Of a DNA stretch of 64,000 bases, positions 9,464 to 18,504 are shown piece after piece. A model generated the notes under the pieces. That model ran no database searches and had not been told where the DNA came from. It saw only the letters and a list, made by a program, of their open reading frames with translations. Within the stretch, counting starts at the first letter, position 1. Each line of letters starts with the position of its first letter. This DNA comes from Mesoflavibacter sp037029465 (GTDB lineage: Bacteria > Bacteroidota > Bacteroidia > Flavobacteriales > Flavobacteriaceae): assembly GCF_037029465.1 (NCBI RefSeq), contig NZ_JAYMEM010000009.1:186001-250000 (forward strand), read 5' to 3'. Made by a program: the position numbers and the translations under genes.

Positions 9464-10966
9464 CTAAATTATGGTTATAATATCATTGTGGTTATTTTTA
9501 TATTCCAAAGCATAATGAAGTTCGCCCTGCGATTCTGCATAAAGGGTGTACAATAGTTGGTCTTTCTCAACACTATCGTTTAAATGAACATTCAATAAAA
9601 TACCTGCAGATTTTGACTGTGGTGCACCAGAAAGTTTGGCAAGCTTTGCTATCTTTCGATTGTCAATACGTTTCAAAATCCCGGAAGTCTCCGCTCTGAT
9701 TTCTGTTTTATAAGGCGCTAAAACAGGCCGTGTAAAACGCCCTTGTGCCTTACAAATAGCAAGGAATTTTTCGTAAGCTTTACCAGATTCTAATAATTGT
9801 AAAGCGGTTTGGCGACCTGCACCTGATGCTACTTTACCAGAAAGTTCAAGAAGTTCACCAGCCAACAGCACAACACGTTCTTTTAGGTCTATGGGTGCTC
9901 TTTCTTCATTTTTCAGTACTTTTAATATGTCCATAGCTTCTAACGTTGGACCAATTCCATTACCCACGGGCTGCGAGCCGTCAGTTATTACCACTTTTAC
10001 GTTCAGACCTACAGAATTGCCTACGGTTTCCATATGGTTTTGTAATTTTTGAGCCATTTCCATACTTCGTACTTTGGCAGTTTCACCTACTGGGATATCA
10101 ATGACAACATGGGTAGAACCAGCTGCAGCTTTTTTTGATAATACCGAGGCGATGAGTTGTCCTTCACTATCGATATCTAAAGCTTTTTCAATTTTAATGA
10201 GTACATCATCTGCAGGACTCAATTGAGCGGTACCACCCCAAACAAAACAACCACCTTCCTGTTTTACCACGTGTTCTATCTCATCAGCAGAAAGAGTTAC
10301 ATTTGTAAGCACTTCCATGGTGTCTGCAGTACCTGCCGGGGATGTAATAGCACGGGATGATGTTTTGGGCATAGTAAGCCCATAGGCGGCAACAATTGCT
10401 ACTACTAAAGGGGTGGTTCTATTTCCTGGTAATCCGCCAATACAATGCTTATCTACTACTATTTCTTTGTTCCAGTTTAGTTGTTGGCCAGAGGCAATCA
10501 TAGCTTTTGTGAGGTCGGATATTTCATTAATGTCCATTCGGTCACCTGCACAAGCCGTAATGAATGCCGAAAGGTGAATGTTGGAATAATCACCTTCTAC
10601 AATATCTGATACAATTTGGTTGTAGGCATTATAATTGAGCTTTTGATTGTAAATTTTAGCCCTGACGTAACTTAGGGACTCTATAGGTTCCAGATGCGAG
10701 ACGTACAAAGTTTCATTTTCTTTAACCTTTAATTTTTTTGCTGCAGCATCTGACAGACCTATTTCATTAGGTAATAAAATTTCTGAATTTATGACGTTGA
10801 GGCTCGCTATGATGGAACGGTTTGCCATAGAAACCCTAATCCTTGTGAGTGCCTCGAATCCTTCTGAAATACAGACATGGCAATCCTCACGCATGTACAC
10901 CACATTCTCGTTTTGAGTGTAAATACCAAGGTGTTTGTATTTTAATATGTTTGAATATTGTTCCAT
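9464..10966 (-). CDS. AMP phosphorylase / thymidine phosphorylase family protein
   Basis: This 500-residue protein matches the archaeal AMP phosphorylase branch of the thymidine phosphorylase family, which converts AMP and phosphate to adenine and ribose 1,5-bisphosphate. About 85 N-terminal residues precede the catalytic core, as in the archaeal enzymes and unlike the 440-residue thymidine phosphorylases. The core has KHCIGGLPGNRTT, the phosphate/nucleoside loop, then SSRAITSPAGTADTMEV, and GNGIGPTLEAMDIL later. In archaea the product is used by an isomerase and RuBisCO; neither is seen in this window. The gene lies between PRPP synthetase and a beta-CASP nuclease with gaps of 3-8 bases, so it is co-transcribed with them. 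Substrate AMP is inferred from length and motifs. Confidence 0.85.
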   Translation of the reverse strand: MEQYSNILKYKHLGIYTQNENVVYMREDCHVCISEGFEALTRIRVSMANRSIIASLNVINSEILLPNEIGLSDAAAKKLKVKENETLYVSHLEPIESLSYVRAKIYNQKLNYNAYNQIVSDIVEGDYSNIHLSAFITACAGDRMDINEISDLTKAMIASGQQLNWNKEIVVDKHCIGGLPGNRTTPLVVAIVAAYGLTMPKTSSRAITSPAGTADTMEVLTNVTLSADEIEHVVKQEGGCFVWGGTAQLSPADDVLIKIEKALDIDSEGQLIASVLSKKAAAGSTHVVIDIPVGETAKVRSMEMAQKLQNHMETVGNSVGLNVKVVITDGSQPVGNGIGPTLEAMDILKVLKNEERAPIDLKERVVLLAGELLELSGKVASGAGRQTALQLLESGKAYEKFLAICKAQGRFTRPVLAPYKTEIRAETSGILKRIDNRKIAKLAKLSGAPQSKSAGILLNVHLNDSVEKDQLLYTLYAESQGELHYALEYKNNHNDIITII

Positions 10967-10969
10967 GGA

Positions 10970-12346
10970 TTATTCTATTTCTGTTATAGTATATAATTCC
11001 GGGATTTCGGCATCCCAATCATAGGTTTCTTTTATACCTTTTTGTAATGCTTCCGCACTTTCTTTTTCACCGTGTACGATAAAAATTCGCTTTGGTTTGT
11101 TTCGTATCTCACTCATCCAATTCATAAGTTCTTTATGGTCTGCGTGTGCAGATAGTCCCTCAATTTCAGCTACCTGCATTTTAAAAGGCACCCATTTCCC
11201 GTACACTTTTAATTCCTTGTCGACTTCCAACAATTTCCTGCCACGTGTTCCTTCAGCTTGATAACCTACAAATAGCAAGGTGTTATTGGGGTTTTGGGCT
11301 TGGGTTTCAAGATAGTTGAGCATTCGACCTCCTGTAAGCATTCCGCTTCCTGCAATCACAATTTTTGGTTTGTTGTCGGTTCTTAATTCCATAGTTTCCC
11401 GATAACTACTTACAACCTTGAAATGCGAGCACATTTCATCACATTCATTGTCCTCTAATCTGTGCCAATCTCTTGTGCGATGGAAGAGTTCCAATACGTT
11501 AGCGCCCATTGGGCTATCCATTATCATTTGAACTTTTGGGATTTTATCTTCCTTTAGTAATCTCCAGAAAATAAGCATCATCAGTTGGGCACGTTCCACT
11601 GAAAAGCTTGGAACAAACAGGCTACCACCTTTATTTATGGTGTCATTTACTAATTTTTCAATCTGCGGAATGGCCTCTTCTTCTTCAGGATGAAATCTTC
11701 CACCATAGGTGGATTCAATAAATAATACATCAGCCTTTGTTGGTTTTAAAGGTGGGTATAAGAGCAAATCATTAGTCCTACCGATGTCACCTGAAAAAAC
11801 AAAGTGTTTTCCGTGTATATCCAACTCAATATAAGTAGCACCAAGAATGTGTCCGTTGTACTGAAATCGTGCCTTTACATCCTTGAGAATAGGTAGCCAT
11901 TGCGAAGGTGGTATCCCTTTAAAACGAGGTACGGTTTTTTCAACATCGTTTAAGGTGTACAAAGGTTCTGCAGGACTGTGTTTGGAATACCCCTCTTTAT
12001 TGGCACGTTCAGCCTCCTGTTCTTGTATTTTTGCACTATCGTTCAGTATGATTTTAGCAATATCCAGCGTAGGATTGGTACCAAAGATGGCACCCTTGAA
12101 ACCTTGTTTGACCAATCTTGGCAAATATCCCGTATGGTCCATATGACCGTGGGTAAGCAAGACTGCATCAATTTCCGAAACATCGACGGGCGGATATTCC
12201 CAGTTTTTGAGACGCAATTCCTTTAACCCTTGAAAAAGTCCGCAGTCTATGAGTATTTTTCTCTCTCCTGTATCTACTAAATATTTTGAGCCAGTTACCG
12301 TTCCCGCTGCACCCAAAAAGTGAATGTTTATTTTAGCGTTGTTCAT
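10970..12346 (-). CDS. Metallo-beta-lactamase / beta-CASP RNA-processing nuclease
   Basis: This 458-residue enzyme combines a metallo-beta-lactamase domain with a beta-CASP insert, the architecture of mRNA 3'-end processing nucleases (CPSF73/YSH1-like). Zinc ligands are visible in THGHMDHTGYLP and in SGDIGRTND; the beta-CASP and C-terminal motifs appear as SPMGANVLELF, IAGSGMLTGGR and GLSAHADHKEL. Its cellular target is unknown; bacterial relatives are often found beside universal stress proteins. It is followed 3 bases later by AMP phosphorylase. An RNA-turnover enzyme beside a nucleotide phosphorylase fits recycling of RNA-derived AMP, though that link is inference. Confidence 0.9.
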   Translation of the reverse strand: MNNAKINIHFLGAAGTVTGSKYLVDTGERKILIDCGLFQGLKELRLKNWEYPPVDVSEIDAVLLTHGHMDHTGYLPRLVKQGFKGAIFGTNPTLDIAKIILNDSAKIQEQEAERANKEGYSKHSPAEPLYTLNDVEKTVPRFKGIPPSQWLPILKDVKARFQYNGHILGATYIELDIHGKHFVFSGDIGRTNDLLLYPPLKPTKADVLFIESTYGGRFHPEEEEAIPQIEKLVNDTINKGGSLFVPSFSVERAQLMMLIFWRLLKEDKIPKVQMIMDSPMGANVLELFHRTRDWHRLEDNECDEMCSHFKVVSSYRETMELRTDNKPKIVIAGSGMLTGGRMLNYLETQAQNPNNTLLFVGYQAEGTRGRKLLEVDKELKVYGKWVPFKMQVAEIEGLSAHADHKELMNWMSEIRNKPKRIFIVHGEKESAEALQKGIKETYDWDAEIPELYTITEIE

Positions 12347-12361
12347 TGATATAGTCTTTAT

Positions 12362-12616
12362 TTAGTGTCCACCACAGCAGGAAGGTGTATTCCCTTTGTC
12401 TTGGGTTGATTTGTATAATTCTACTATTTCATTATATAGATTTTGCGAATCTTCTTTGATGTAAAGGGCGACTTTTTTAATGGATGTAGGTTCAAAATCA
12501 ACCATATCCAATAGTATTTCCAAGGCTTCTGCAAGCAGTTTTGGGTCGTCTTCCAGAGCTTCGTAAAACGGTTCAAAATCCAAGTTGTTCTGTTGTTCTA
12601 ATTCTTCAGTTTTCAT
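12362..12616 (-). CDS. Small acidic protein with C-terminal CCGGH tail
   Basis: An 84-residue soluble, acidic, all-helical protein that ends in PSCCGGH, a likely metal-binding tail. No family is recognised. It lies between the ATP-cone/nuclease gene (12 bases upstream) and the beta-CASP gene (15 bases downstream), so it is part of the same operon. The two adjacent cysteines plus terminal histidine resemble copper- or zinc-binding tails of small chaperones. The sequence around ALEILLDMVDFEPTSIKKV may form a helical hairpin. Confidence 0.6.
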   Translation of the reverse strand: MKTEELEQQNNLDFEPFYEALEDDPKLLAEALEILLDMVDFEPTSIKKVALYIKEDSQNLYNEIVELYKSTQDKGNTPSCCGGH

Positions 12617-12628
12617 AAGTTTTATTTT

Positions 12629-13471
12629 TTAATGGGTTTTACATAAGGCTTCGGAATCCTCCAAAATTTTTTTGTGCCTTGTTTTATCTACTCCAATTTC
12701 ATTTAATAAAGTAGGTGTTTCGTGTAGCTCTTTGCAGAGCACAATACCTTTATCCAATAATTTTGTTTTTTCGGCTTTGGTCATAGTTGTTAATGCTGTC
12801 AATGGATGAAGTCCCGCCATATCAATTCTATATTTGAGACTATTATTTTTGGGGTAATCCCAACTAGTCAGACCCAATCCGATGCATTCGGCATATTGAA
12901 TGGCATCGGTAGTAAATCGGGTATTGGTATATACCCATCCCTGGTGAAATTTTCTATCATGACTAGGTTTCATTTTCCATTGTCTTTCTACATCGATAAA
13001 TCTAGATTGTATGTATAGTGGGATCTTCACATCACAGAATCGACCTTTATCACTATGAAACTTGCATTCGATCATATAATGCTTGTCGTCCTTGAGTGCT
13101 GCTACGTCTATCTCATGCGTTACACAATGACCTTGTACAATAACTCCTGCCTGGGTTTGAAATCCCTCTTGTTCAAGAATCTTGGCTACAAATTTTTCAA
13201 AAGGAAACCCTGTTGGTCCTAACTCCATAATGGCCTTTTTAAGCTTATATCTTGAGGCACTAACAGAAGATTTGCCCTTAAGCATTTTAAAAGCCATTTT
13301 GTAAATCTGTTTAGTGGTCATTCCATCATAAAGTGATGCATTTACCTCTTCGACAATTTGTTGAATAAGTTCTTCGTTTGCTTTGGCTCGACGTAATGAA
13401 TTGATAAGTTTTTTAGCATCAAATGGAACAACGTCTCCAGAGTGTTTTACTATGTTTATTGTATTTTTCAT
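12629..13471 (-). CDS. ATP-cone domain fused to Mrr-like restriction endonuclease domain
   Basis: The first 90 residues form an ATP-cone, the nucleotide-sensing domain of ribonucleotide reductase and NrdR (IVKHSGDVVPFDAKKL, then helices through SVSASRYKLKKAI). The middle (about 95-175) is a PD-(D/E)xK nuclease of the Mrr/YraN type: FEKFVAKILEQEGF, the catalytic Asp in HEIDVAAL and ECKFH. A helical C-terminus of about 100 residues follows. The fusion suggests nuclease activity controlled by ATP or dATP. It overlaps the preceding universal stress gene by 4 bases and has no methyltransferase partner, so it is not an ordinary restriction system. Target unknown. Confidence 0.85.
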   Translation of the reverse strand: MKNTINIVKHSGDVVPFDAKKLINSLRRAKANEELIQQIVEEVNASLYDGMTTKQIYKMAFKMLKGKSSVSASRYKLKKAIMELGPTGFPFEKFVAKILEQEGFQTQAGVIVQGHCVTHEIDVAALKDDKHYMIECKFHSDKGRFCDVKIPLYIQSRFIDVERQWKMKPSHDRKFHQGWVYTNTRFTTDAIQYAECIGLGLTSWDYPKNNSLKYRIDMAGLHPLTALTTMTKAEKTKLLDKGIVLCKELHETPTLLNEIGVDKTRHKKILEDSEALCKTH

Positions 13472-14298
13472 ATCCTAATTGTCATAATTGGTAGCGTAGC
13501 ATGATTGGTAACACCTTCTGCAATACTTTTAGAAAAGAGACTTAAAAAACCGGTAGTACCATGTGTGCACATGGTAATGAGGTCAGCAGGGTTATTTTTT
13601 AAATAGGTATTTATTCCTGTCTCTACATAGAGTTCATTGTATACATTCATCGTATAGTTTTGAACTTCTGGGAAGTTCTCTAGAAAACGCTTCATAGGTT
13701 GTAACCCCGAAGCAATACTATTTGTGTCGGTTTTAGTATTAATACGCAACAGGTGTATTTTTGCATCACATTTTGAGGCAATAGAAACAACTTGTTTAAA
13801 GGCGTTGCTAACGTCCTCTTCAAAATCGGATACAAAAACAATATTTTTAAAAGGGAAGTTAACAGCCTCGTCTTTTACCACTATAAAAGGTGCATTAGCT
13901 TTTCGGACGATTTTTTCAACATTACTACCTGTAATTTCTCTAATGACACCTTTAGTTCCACTACTTCCCGTTATTATAAAATCGTGGTGAAAATGGCCTG
14001 AATGCTCTAAAATATCGCCTTGACCGGAATCATATTGAAGAAATGTTCGGCATTTTAGGCCTTTGTGTTCTGCCATTTTTTCTAACTTTCTTAGGGCAAA
14101 TTTAGCTACCCCTATTTGTTTCAGAGTTTCAGGATATCTTTTTTCTTTTTCCTTATCTAGTTTTACCCAATCTACAGGGGTTTTCATAAGGTGTAAAAAG
14201 TGAATTTCAGAGTTATATAATTTGGCCATTTCAATACCAAGTTGTGCTGCTTTTTCACAGTTTTCTGAAAAATTGGTGGGTACTAATATGTTTTTCAT
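13468..14298 (-). CDS. Tandem universal stress protein (UspA family)
   Basis: A 276-residue protein made of two UspA domains (about 1-140 and 145-276). Each is a Rossmann-like fold that in many relatives binds ATP. The starts KNILVPTNFSENCEKAA and FKNIVFVSDFEED mark the two first strands. ATP-type glycine loops G-x2-G-x9-G are visible near GSSGTKGVIREITGSNVE and THGTTGFLSLFSKSIAEGV. Usp proteins help survival under starvation and redox stress, and in other islands accompany the energy-metabolism enzymes found here. It overlaps the ATP-cone/nuclease gene by four bases. A second, single-domain Usp is at 23.3-23.8 kb. Confidence 0.9.
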   Translation of the reverse strand: MKNILVPTNFSENCEKAAQLGIEMAKLYNSEIHFLHLMKTPVDWVKLDKEKEKRYPETLKQIGVAKFALRKLEKMAEHKGLKCRTFLQYDSGQGDILEHSGHFHHDFIITGSSGTKGVIREITGSNVEKIVRKANAPFIVVKDEAVNFPFKNIVFVSDFEEDVSNAFKQVVSIASKCDAKIHLLRINTKTDTNSIASGLQPMKRFLENFPEVQNYTMNVYNELYVETGINTYLKNNPADLITMCTHGTTGFLSLFSKSIAEGVTNHATLPIMTIRI

Positions 14299-14322
14299 TT
14301 TGTTTGGTTTTATAAATCACTT

Positions 14323-15318
14323 TTATTCTATAGTTACTTCATTTTCAGAGATTGTTTGTTTTTCAAAACAATCCAGATTATAAATTGTAGTATCTGCAAT
14401 ATTGGTCAATGCTGTTTCGGTTAAAAATGCCTGATGGCTTGTAATTAATACATTGTTAAAAGTCATCAAGCGGGCAATCACGTCGTCTTGTAGGATATCG
14501 TCTGAATGGTCCTCAAAGAACAGCCCCTCTTCCTCCTCATACACATCCATACCGAAATATCCAATCTTTCTTGATTTTAGCCCTTCTATAACGGCTTTGG
14601 TGTCTACCAATCCACCTCTGCTGGTATTGATGAGCATTACCCCAGGTTTCATAAAGGAAATATGCTTTTTATCAATTAGGTGTTTCGTAGAAGCCTTTAG
14701 CGGTATGTGCAAGGTTATAATATCTGACTGCTTACAAATAGTTTTACAATCAGTGTAGCTTACATCATAGTTATTAATTAAGCCTTTGTTTTCAACTACA
14801 TCGTGCACAAGGATATTGCAACCAAATCCGTGAAGTATTTTTACCAGTACCGAACCTATTTTACCAGTACCAATAACACCCACAGTTTTTCCGTTTAGGT
14901 CAAATCCTGTAAGCCCATTCAAAGAAAAGTTTTGTTCACGAACTCTATTATGCGCTCTAATCAATTTTCTGTTAAGAGCTAATATTAATGCCATCGTATG
15001 TTCAGCTATGGCATAAGGTGAATAAGCAGGAACCCTAGCTACTTTTATATCCAATTCGGTAGCTGCTGCTAAATCAACATGATTAAAACCAGCGGAACGC
15101 AATGCAATATTTTCTACGCCAATGGTTTTTAGTTTTTTTAGTACATTCTCTGAGGCATCATCACCTGTAAATAAGCTTACTGTTTTAGAACCTTTAGCAA
15201 GAACAGTCGTTTCTTCTGTCAATCTAACTTCAAGAAGTTTTAAATGATGTTTGCCATCATTTGCCTTCATTAAATAAGGTGCTTCAAACTTGTGTGTGCT
15301 ATATACTGTTGTCTTCAT
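14323..15318 (-). CDS. D-lactate dehydrogenase (2-hydroxyacid dehydrogenase)
   Basis: A 331-residue NAD-dependent D-2-hydroxyacid dehydrogenase, most like fermentative LdhA, which reduces pyruvate to D-lactate and regenerates NAD+. The nucleotide fold is at GVIGTGKIGSVLVKIL, and the active-site region is visible in LRSAGFNHVDLAAA (Arg/substrate side) and TSHQAFLTETA, in which the catalytic His is present. Length is normal. With phosphofructokinase, aldolase and GAPDH in the same block it could complete a fermentative path to lactate. A 24-base gap separates it from the downstream Usp gene. Confidence 0.88.
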   Translation of the reverse strand: MKTTVYSTHKFEAPYLMKANDGKHHLKLLEVRLTEETTVLAKGSKTVSLFTGDDASENVLKKLKTIGVENIALRSAGFNHVDLAAATELDIKVARVPAYSPYAIAEHTMALILALNRKLIRAHNRVREQNFSLNGLTGFDLNGKTVGVIGTGKIGSVLVKILHGFGCNILVHDVVENKGLINNYDVSYTDCKTICKQSDIITLHIPLKASTKHLIDKKHISFMKPGVMLINTSRGGLVDTKAVIEGLKSRKIGYFGMDVYEEEEGLFFEDHSDDILQDDVIARLMTFNNVLITSHQAFLTETALTNIADTTIYNLDCFEKQTISENEVTIE

Positions 15319-15325
15319 TTTTATT

Positions 15326-16594
15326 TTATTTTCCGAACTGTATTAAGATATATGAGATACCGATGATGATTACGCTTCCAAAAATTAGCATCACTAACTT
15401 TCCCGTTTTTTTTGATCCTTTGAAATAGGCAATCCCCAATTTTACAATCATATTACTTATGGTCGCTGTTATTATAACATTGGTAGCAAGCGCAAGTTTA
15501 TCTTCTAAAGACCCGAATTTTGCCATACTTATAGTTATTGCATCCGTATCTGCCAGTCCTGCAATTAAGGCTGAATAGTATAAGCCACTTTCACCAAAAA
15601 ATTGGTTGCCATAAAAAACAGCAAAAAGTATTACAACATAAATACCCGCAAACCCTAGGGCATTCCAAATATTAAGTGGATTACCAAGATTAATAGCTGT
15701 CTTTGTGACATTTGCCTCCTTTTTAATAAATATGAGTGCACCAATCAAACAGATAATCGTTAAAATCGTAAATGGAATAACCAAATAGGAAAGTATGGCA
15801 CTATTAAAAATATACGCCAAAATCGCAAGTCTGGGAAACATGATGGCGGAAGCTATAATGATACCCGCAGCATATTCTTTTGAAAGTTCTGGTGATTCCT
15901 TACTTCGGGAAGCATAAATCCAAGCTACGGCTGTACTTGAGATTAATCCGCCAAGAATGGCAGTAAGCAAGATTCCTCGTTGGGAACCTACATATTTCAC
16001 CAAAAAGTAACCAATAAAATTTAAAAAAGAGACAATCACTACGATAGAGCCGATTTCGAAAGGATTCAACAAACCTTCTGGTCCATAATCTTTGTTGGGC
16101 AAAAATGGAAGTATTAAGAGGGCAATAATTGAAAACTTAATGAATGCAAATAATTCTTCTGAAGTAATATTTTTGATAAATGAACGAAAGGTTGTTTTGA
16201 GCGATAATAGTGTAACAATAATGACAGCAGAGGCTACTGCTTCTTTATGCAAGTGATTAGCCACCATAATACCAAGAATTAGCGTGGCAAACAACGCCAA
16301 ATTAGTAGTAATACCCGTCATTACGTGCTTTTGTACCATTGAAATATGACTCAAAGCCAAAAACAATAAGAATGCGGCTGCAGTAATAATAACTAACCAA
16401 GGCGTATAGGTTATCGAAAGATTTCCTAAAATGAATCCAATGATAGCCGTAATTGGAAATGTTCGGATTCCTGCAAATCCGTGCTCATCCTTTAGTTTGT
16501 CGTATTCACGTTCTAATCCAAGAATGAGACCGATTCCTACACTAATCAGAATTCCAAGTATGAAAGGGTTAATATTTTCTAAAGTTTTTATCAT
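15326..16594 (-). CDS. MgtC/SapB-DUF4010 family membrane protein
   Basis: A 422-residue polytopic membrane protein with about 12 helices. The N-terminal half has the MgtC/SapB signature (GLILGLEREYDK and FAGIRTFPITAIIGF), followed by a DUF4010 half containing LADTDAITISMAKFG. Homologues are commonly annotated as MgtC-like Mg2+-related proteins; the transport function is unproven. It sits 6 bases downstream of the phosphofructokinase gene and 7 bases upstream of lactate dehydrogenase, within the same operon. A role in ion homeostasis alongside NhaA is plausible. Confidence 0.85.
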   Translation of the reverse strand: MIKTLENINPFILGILISVGIGLILGLEREYDKLKDEHGFAGIRTFPITAIIGFILGNLSITYTPWLVIITAAAFLLFLALSHISMVQKHVMTGITTNLALFATLILGIMVANHLHKEAVASAVIIVTLLSLKTTFRSFIKNITSEELFAFIKFSIIALLILPFLPNKDYGPEGLLNPFEIGSIVVIVSFLNFIGYFLVKYVGSQRGILLTAILGGLISSTAVAWIYASRSKESPELSKEYAAGIIIASAIMFPRLAILAYIFNSAILSYLVIPFTILTIICLIGALIFIKKEANVTKTAINLGNPLNIWNALGFAGIYVVILFAVFYGNQFFGESGLYYSALIAGLADTDAITISMAKFGSLEDKLALATNVIITATISNMIVKLGIAYFKGSKKTGKLVMLIFGSVIIIGISYILIQFGK

Positions 16595-16600
16595 AATTAT

Positions 16601-17575
16601 CTATTTGCTAAAAAGTTCTAACAATCTATTTAGCTCATCTTTTATTTGATGCTGTTTGACTACCTTATTAAAAGGTGTCAACTTTAATTGATTATTAAGG
16701 AATCCTACCATTTTATTTGTATTCCCTTTTAAGATTTCCTCTACGGCGGCGACCCCCATTCTGATGCCCAGCATTCTATCTAGTGCCGAAGGATTTCCAC
16801 CACGTTGCACATGTCCAAGTTTCGTGATACGTAAATCTACATTAGGGTTCATTTCCTTAATTTTTGAAGCGACAAGTTCTGCACCTATTTCATCACCCTC
16901 AGAAACTACCACGAGAAAAGCATCTTCACTCTCGTAGTTTTTTATCTTTTCTAGCAAGTAGATTAAGTCTTTACCACTCTCTGGAATTAGAATGGCATCT
17001 GCCCCAACGGTCAAGCCGGAATGAATACCGATATAACCAGAATCCCTTCCCATCACTTCAACAATAAAAACACGGTTATGGGATTCGGCTGTGTCTCTAA
17101 TTTTATCTATGTTTTCAATTGCTGTATTTACGGCAGAGTCAAAACCTAGGGTGTAATCTGTTCCTGCCAAGTCATTATCAATAGTTCCGGGAATACCTAT
17201 GAAAGGGATGTCGCAGATTTCCGAAAAGGCTAATAGTCCTTTAAAAGTACCATCACCACCTATGGCAATCAGAGCATCTATCTTATTCGCTTTTAAGGTT
17301 TGAAAAGCTTTTTTACGACCTTCCAATTCCATAAAACGTTTGCTTCGTGCTGTTTTTAAGATAGTGCCACCTAGGTGTACTAACTTTTGTAAATCGTGTG
17401 ATTTTAATGTAAGGAAATCACCATCTATTAACCCTTCATATCCTTTTCTAAAACCACTAATTTTTATACCTTTTACTTTAGCAGATTTGGCTATGGAATA
17501 GAGTGCAGCGTTCATTCCAGGACTATCGCCTCCTGATGTGAATATGCCTATATGTTTAATTTTATTAGTGCTCAT
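16601..17575 (-). CDS. pfkA: ATP-dependent 6-phosphofructokinase
   Basis: This enzyme phosphorylates fructose 6-phosphate to fructose 1,6-bisphosphate. The 324-residue protein (start at MSTNKIKHIG; the longer frame from 17638 would overlap the hydrolase gene by over 70 bases) has the ATP loop GGDSPGMNAALY, the GGDGTFKG motif and the catalytic PGTIDND segment with Gly before Thr, the pattern of ATP- rather than pyrophosphate-dependent enzymes. Later MGRDSGYI and the substrate loop are also normal. The chosen start overlaps the upstream hydrolase stop by 11 bases. Together with aldolase and GAPDH it provides upper glycolysis. Confidence 0.93.
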   Translation of the reverse strand: MSTNKIKHIGIFTSGGDSPGMNAALYSIAKSAKVKGIKISGFRKGYEGLIDGDFLTLKSHDLQKLVHLGGTILKTARSKRFMELEGRKKAFQTLKANKIDALIAIGGDGTFKGLLAFSEICDIPFIGIPGTIDNDLAGTDYTLGFDSAVNTAIENIDKIRDTAESHNRVFIVEVMGRDSGYIGIHSGLTVGADAILIPESGKDLIYLLEKIKNYESEDAFLVVVSEGDEIGAELVASKIKEMNPNVDLRITKLGHVQRGGNPSALDRMLGIRMGVAAVEEILKGNTNKMVGFLNNQLKLTPFNKVVKQHQIKDELNRLLELFSK

Positions 17576-18482
17576 TTGATAGTGTTTTTTGTAAATATTC
17601 TTCCGACTTGCTAAATTCTTGTATGGTTTTCCAAACAAAATCCGCCTCTTTTAGAAAAAATTGATGGTCGCCTTTAGAAGAGGTATGCACTTTTGAGTTT
17701 TTAAATACTTTTGATAGTTTCAGAGTGTTTTCAAATGGTGCTGTCGTATCTTTTTCTCCGTGAATAAAAAGCACGTCTTTATTCTTAATTTTCCTTGCCA
17801 TCGCATATAAATCTGTTTTTAAAATGACCTCATTGAGCGAATAATAATAACTCATCCAATGATGCTTTTTTGCGTCTTCATAAACTTCATCCGTTAGGTT
17901 ATCGGGCTTGAATGCACGTGACATAAATATGGGATGAACCATACAGATATATTTAGAAAACTTACTGGTTGAAATTCTATCCACGAAAGAATGAGTAGAC
18001 ATAACTTTCTTAAACTCATCGGCGTTTTTGTATACAGGTATGCCTATAAAAATTCCAGATTTAAACCAATTCGGATGTTTTTGCAATAATGCTAATGAAA
18101 TTATGGCTCCCATTGAATGCCCGCCCATGATGGTTTTACCATCATTGAACCCTTCTTTTTTTAAAATCAATTCTAACGCTTGCAGCTGTACTGATAAGGA
18201 ATAATCACTTTTTGGTTTTGGTGAGTCACCAAAACCCAGAAGGTCTATTAATAATAAAGAGTGGGTTTTTGAAATGTTTTCTAAACTGCGCTTCCAATAA
18301 TTCAGTGACCCGGTTAAACCGTGTAACAAAACCAGTTTGTTTTTACCAATACCTATTACTTCATAGTTCAATAGTGTTGTATGAGGATTGTAATCAGGTT
18401 GATTAAGGATTTTATAATGCTCATAACCGGCAACTGCAATTACCGGAATAATTAAAAAAGCTATTATAATTGAAAGTACCAT
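17565..18482 (-). CDS. Alpha/beta hydrolase with N-terminal membrane helix
   Basis: A 305-residue alpha/beta hydrolase. A single N-terminal hydrophobic helix (about 2-20, LSIIIAFLIIPVIAVAGY) could anchor it in the membrane or serve as a signal peptide. The oxyanion region is LLHGLTGSLNYW, the nucleophile elbow is GGHSMGAI, Ser being the nucleophile, and the acid and His are likely in FIHGEKDTTAPFE and KGDHQFFL. The family includes esterases, lipases and peroxidases; the substrate is not predictable. It is encoded between aldolase and phosphofructokinase with an 11-base overlap to the latter. Confidence 0.85.
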   Translation of the reverse strand: MVLSIIIAFLIIPVIAVAGYEHYKILNQPDYNPHTTLLNYEVIGIGKNKLVLLHGLTGSLNYWKRSLENISKTHSLLLIDLLGFGDSPKPKSDYSLSVQLQALELILKKEGFNDGKTIMGGHSMGAIISLALLQKHPNWFKSGIFIGIPVYKNADEFKKVMSTHSFVDRISTSKFSKYICMVHPIFMSRAFKPDNLTDEVYEDAKKHHWMSYYYSLNEVILKTDLYAMARKIKNKDVLFIHGEKDTTAPFENTLKLSKVFKNSKVHTSSKGDHQFFLKEADFVWKTIQEFSKSEEYLQKTLSNEH

Positions 18483-18504
18483 TGATTAATCTTATATTTT
18501 AATT

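Noticed and set aside
12629..14298. Defence-island reading of the Mrr nuclease and neighbouring genes
   Set aside because: There is no methyltransferase, helicase or toxin partner; the operon is made of metabolic and stress proteins.
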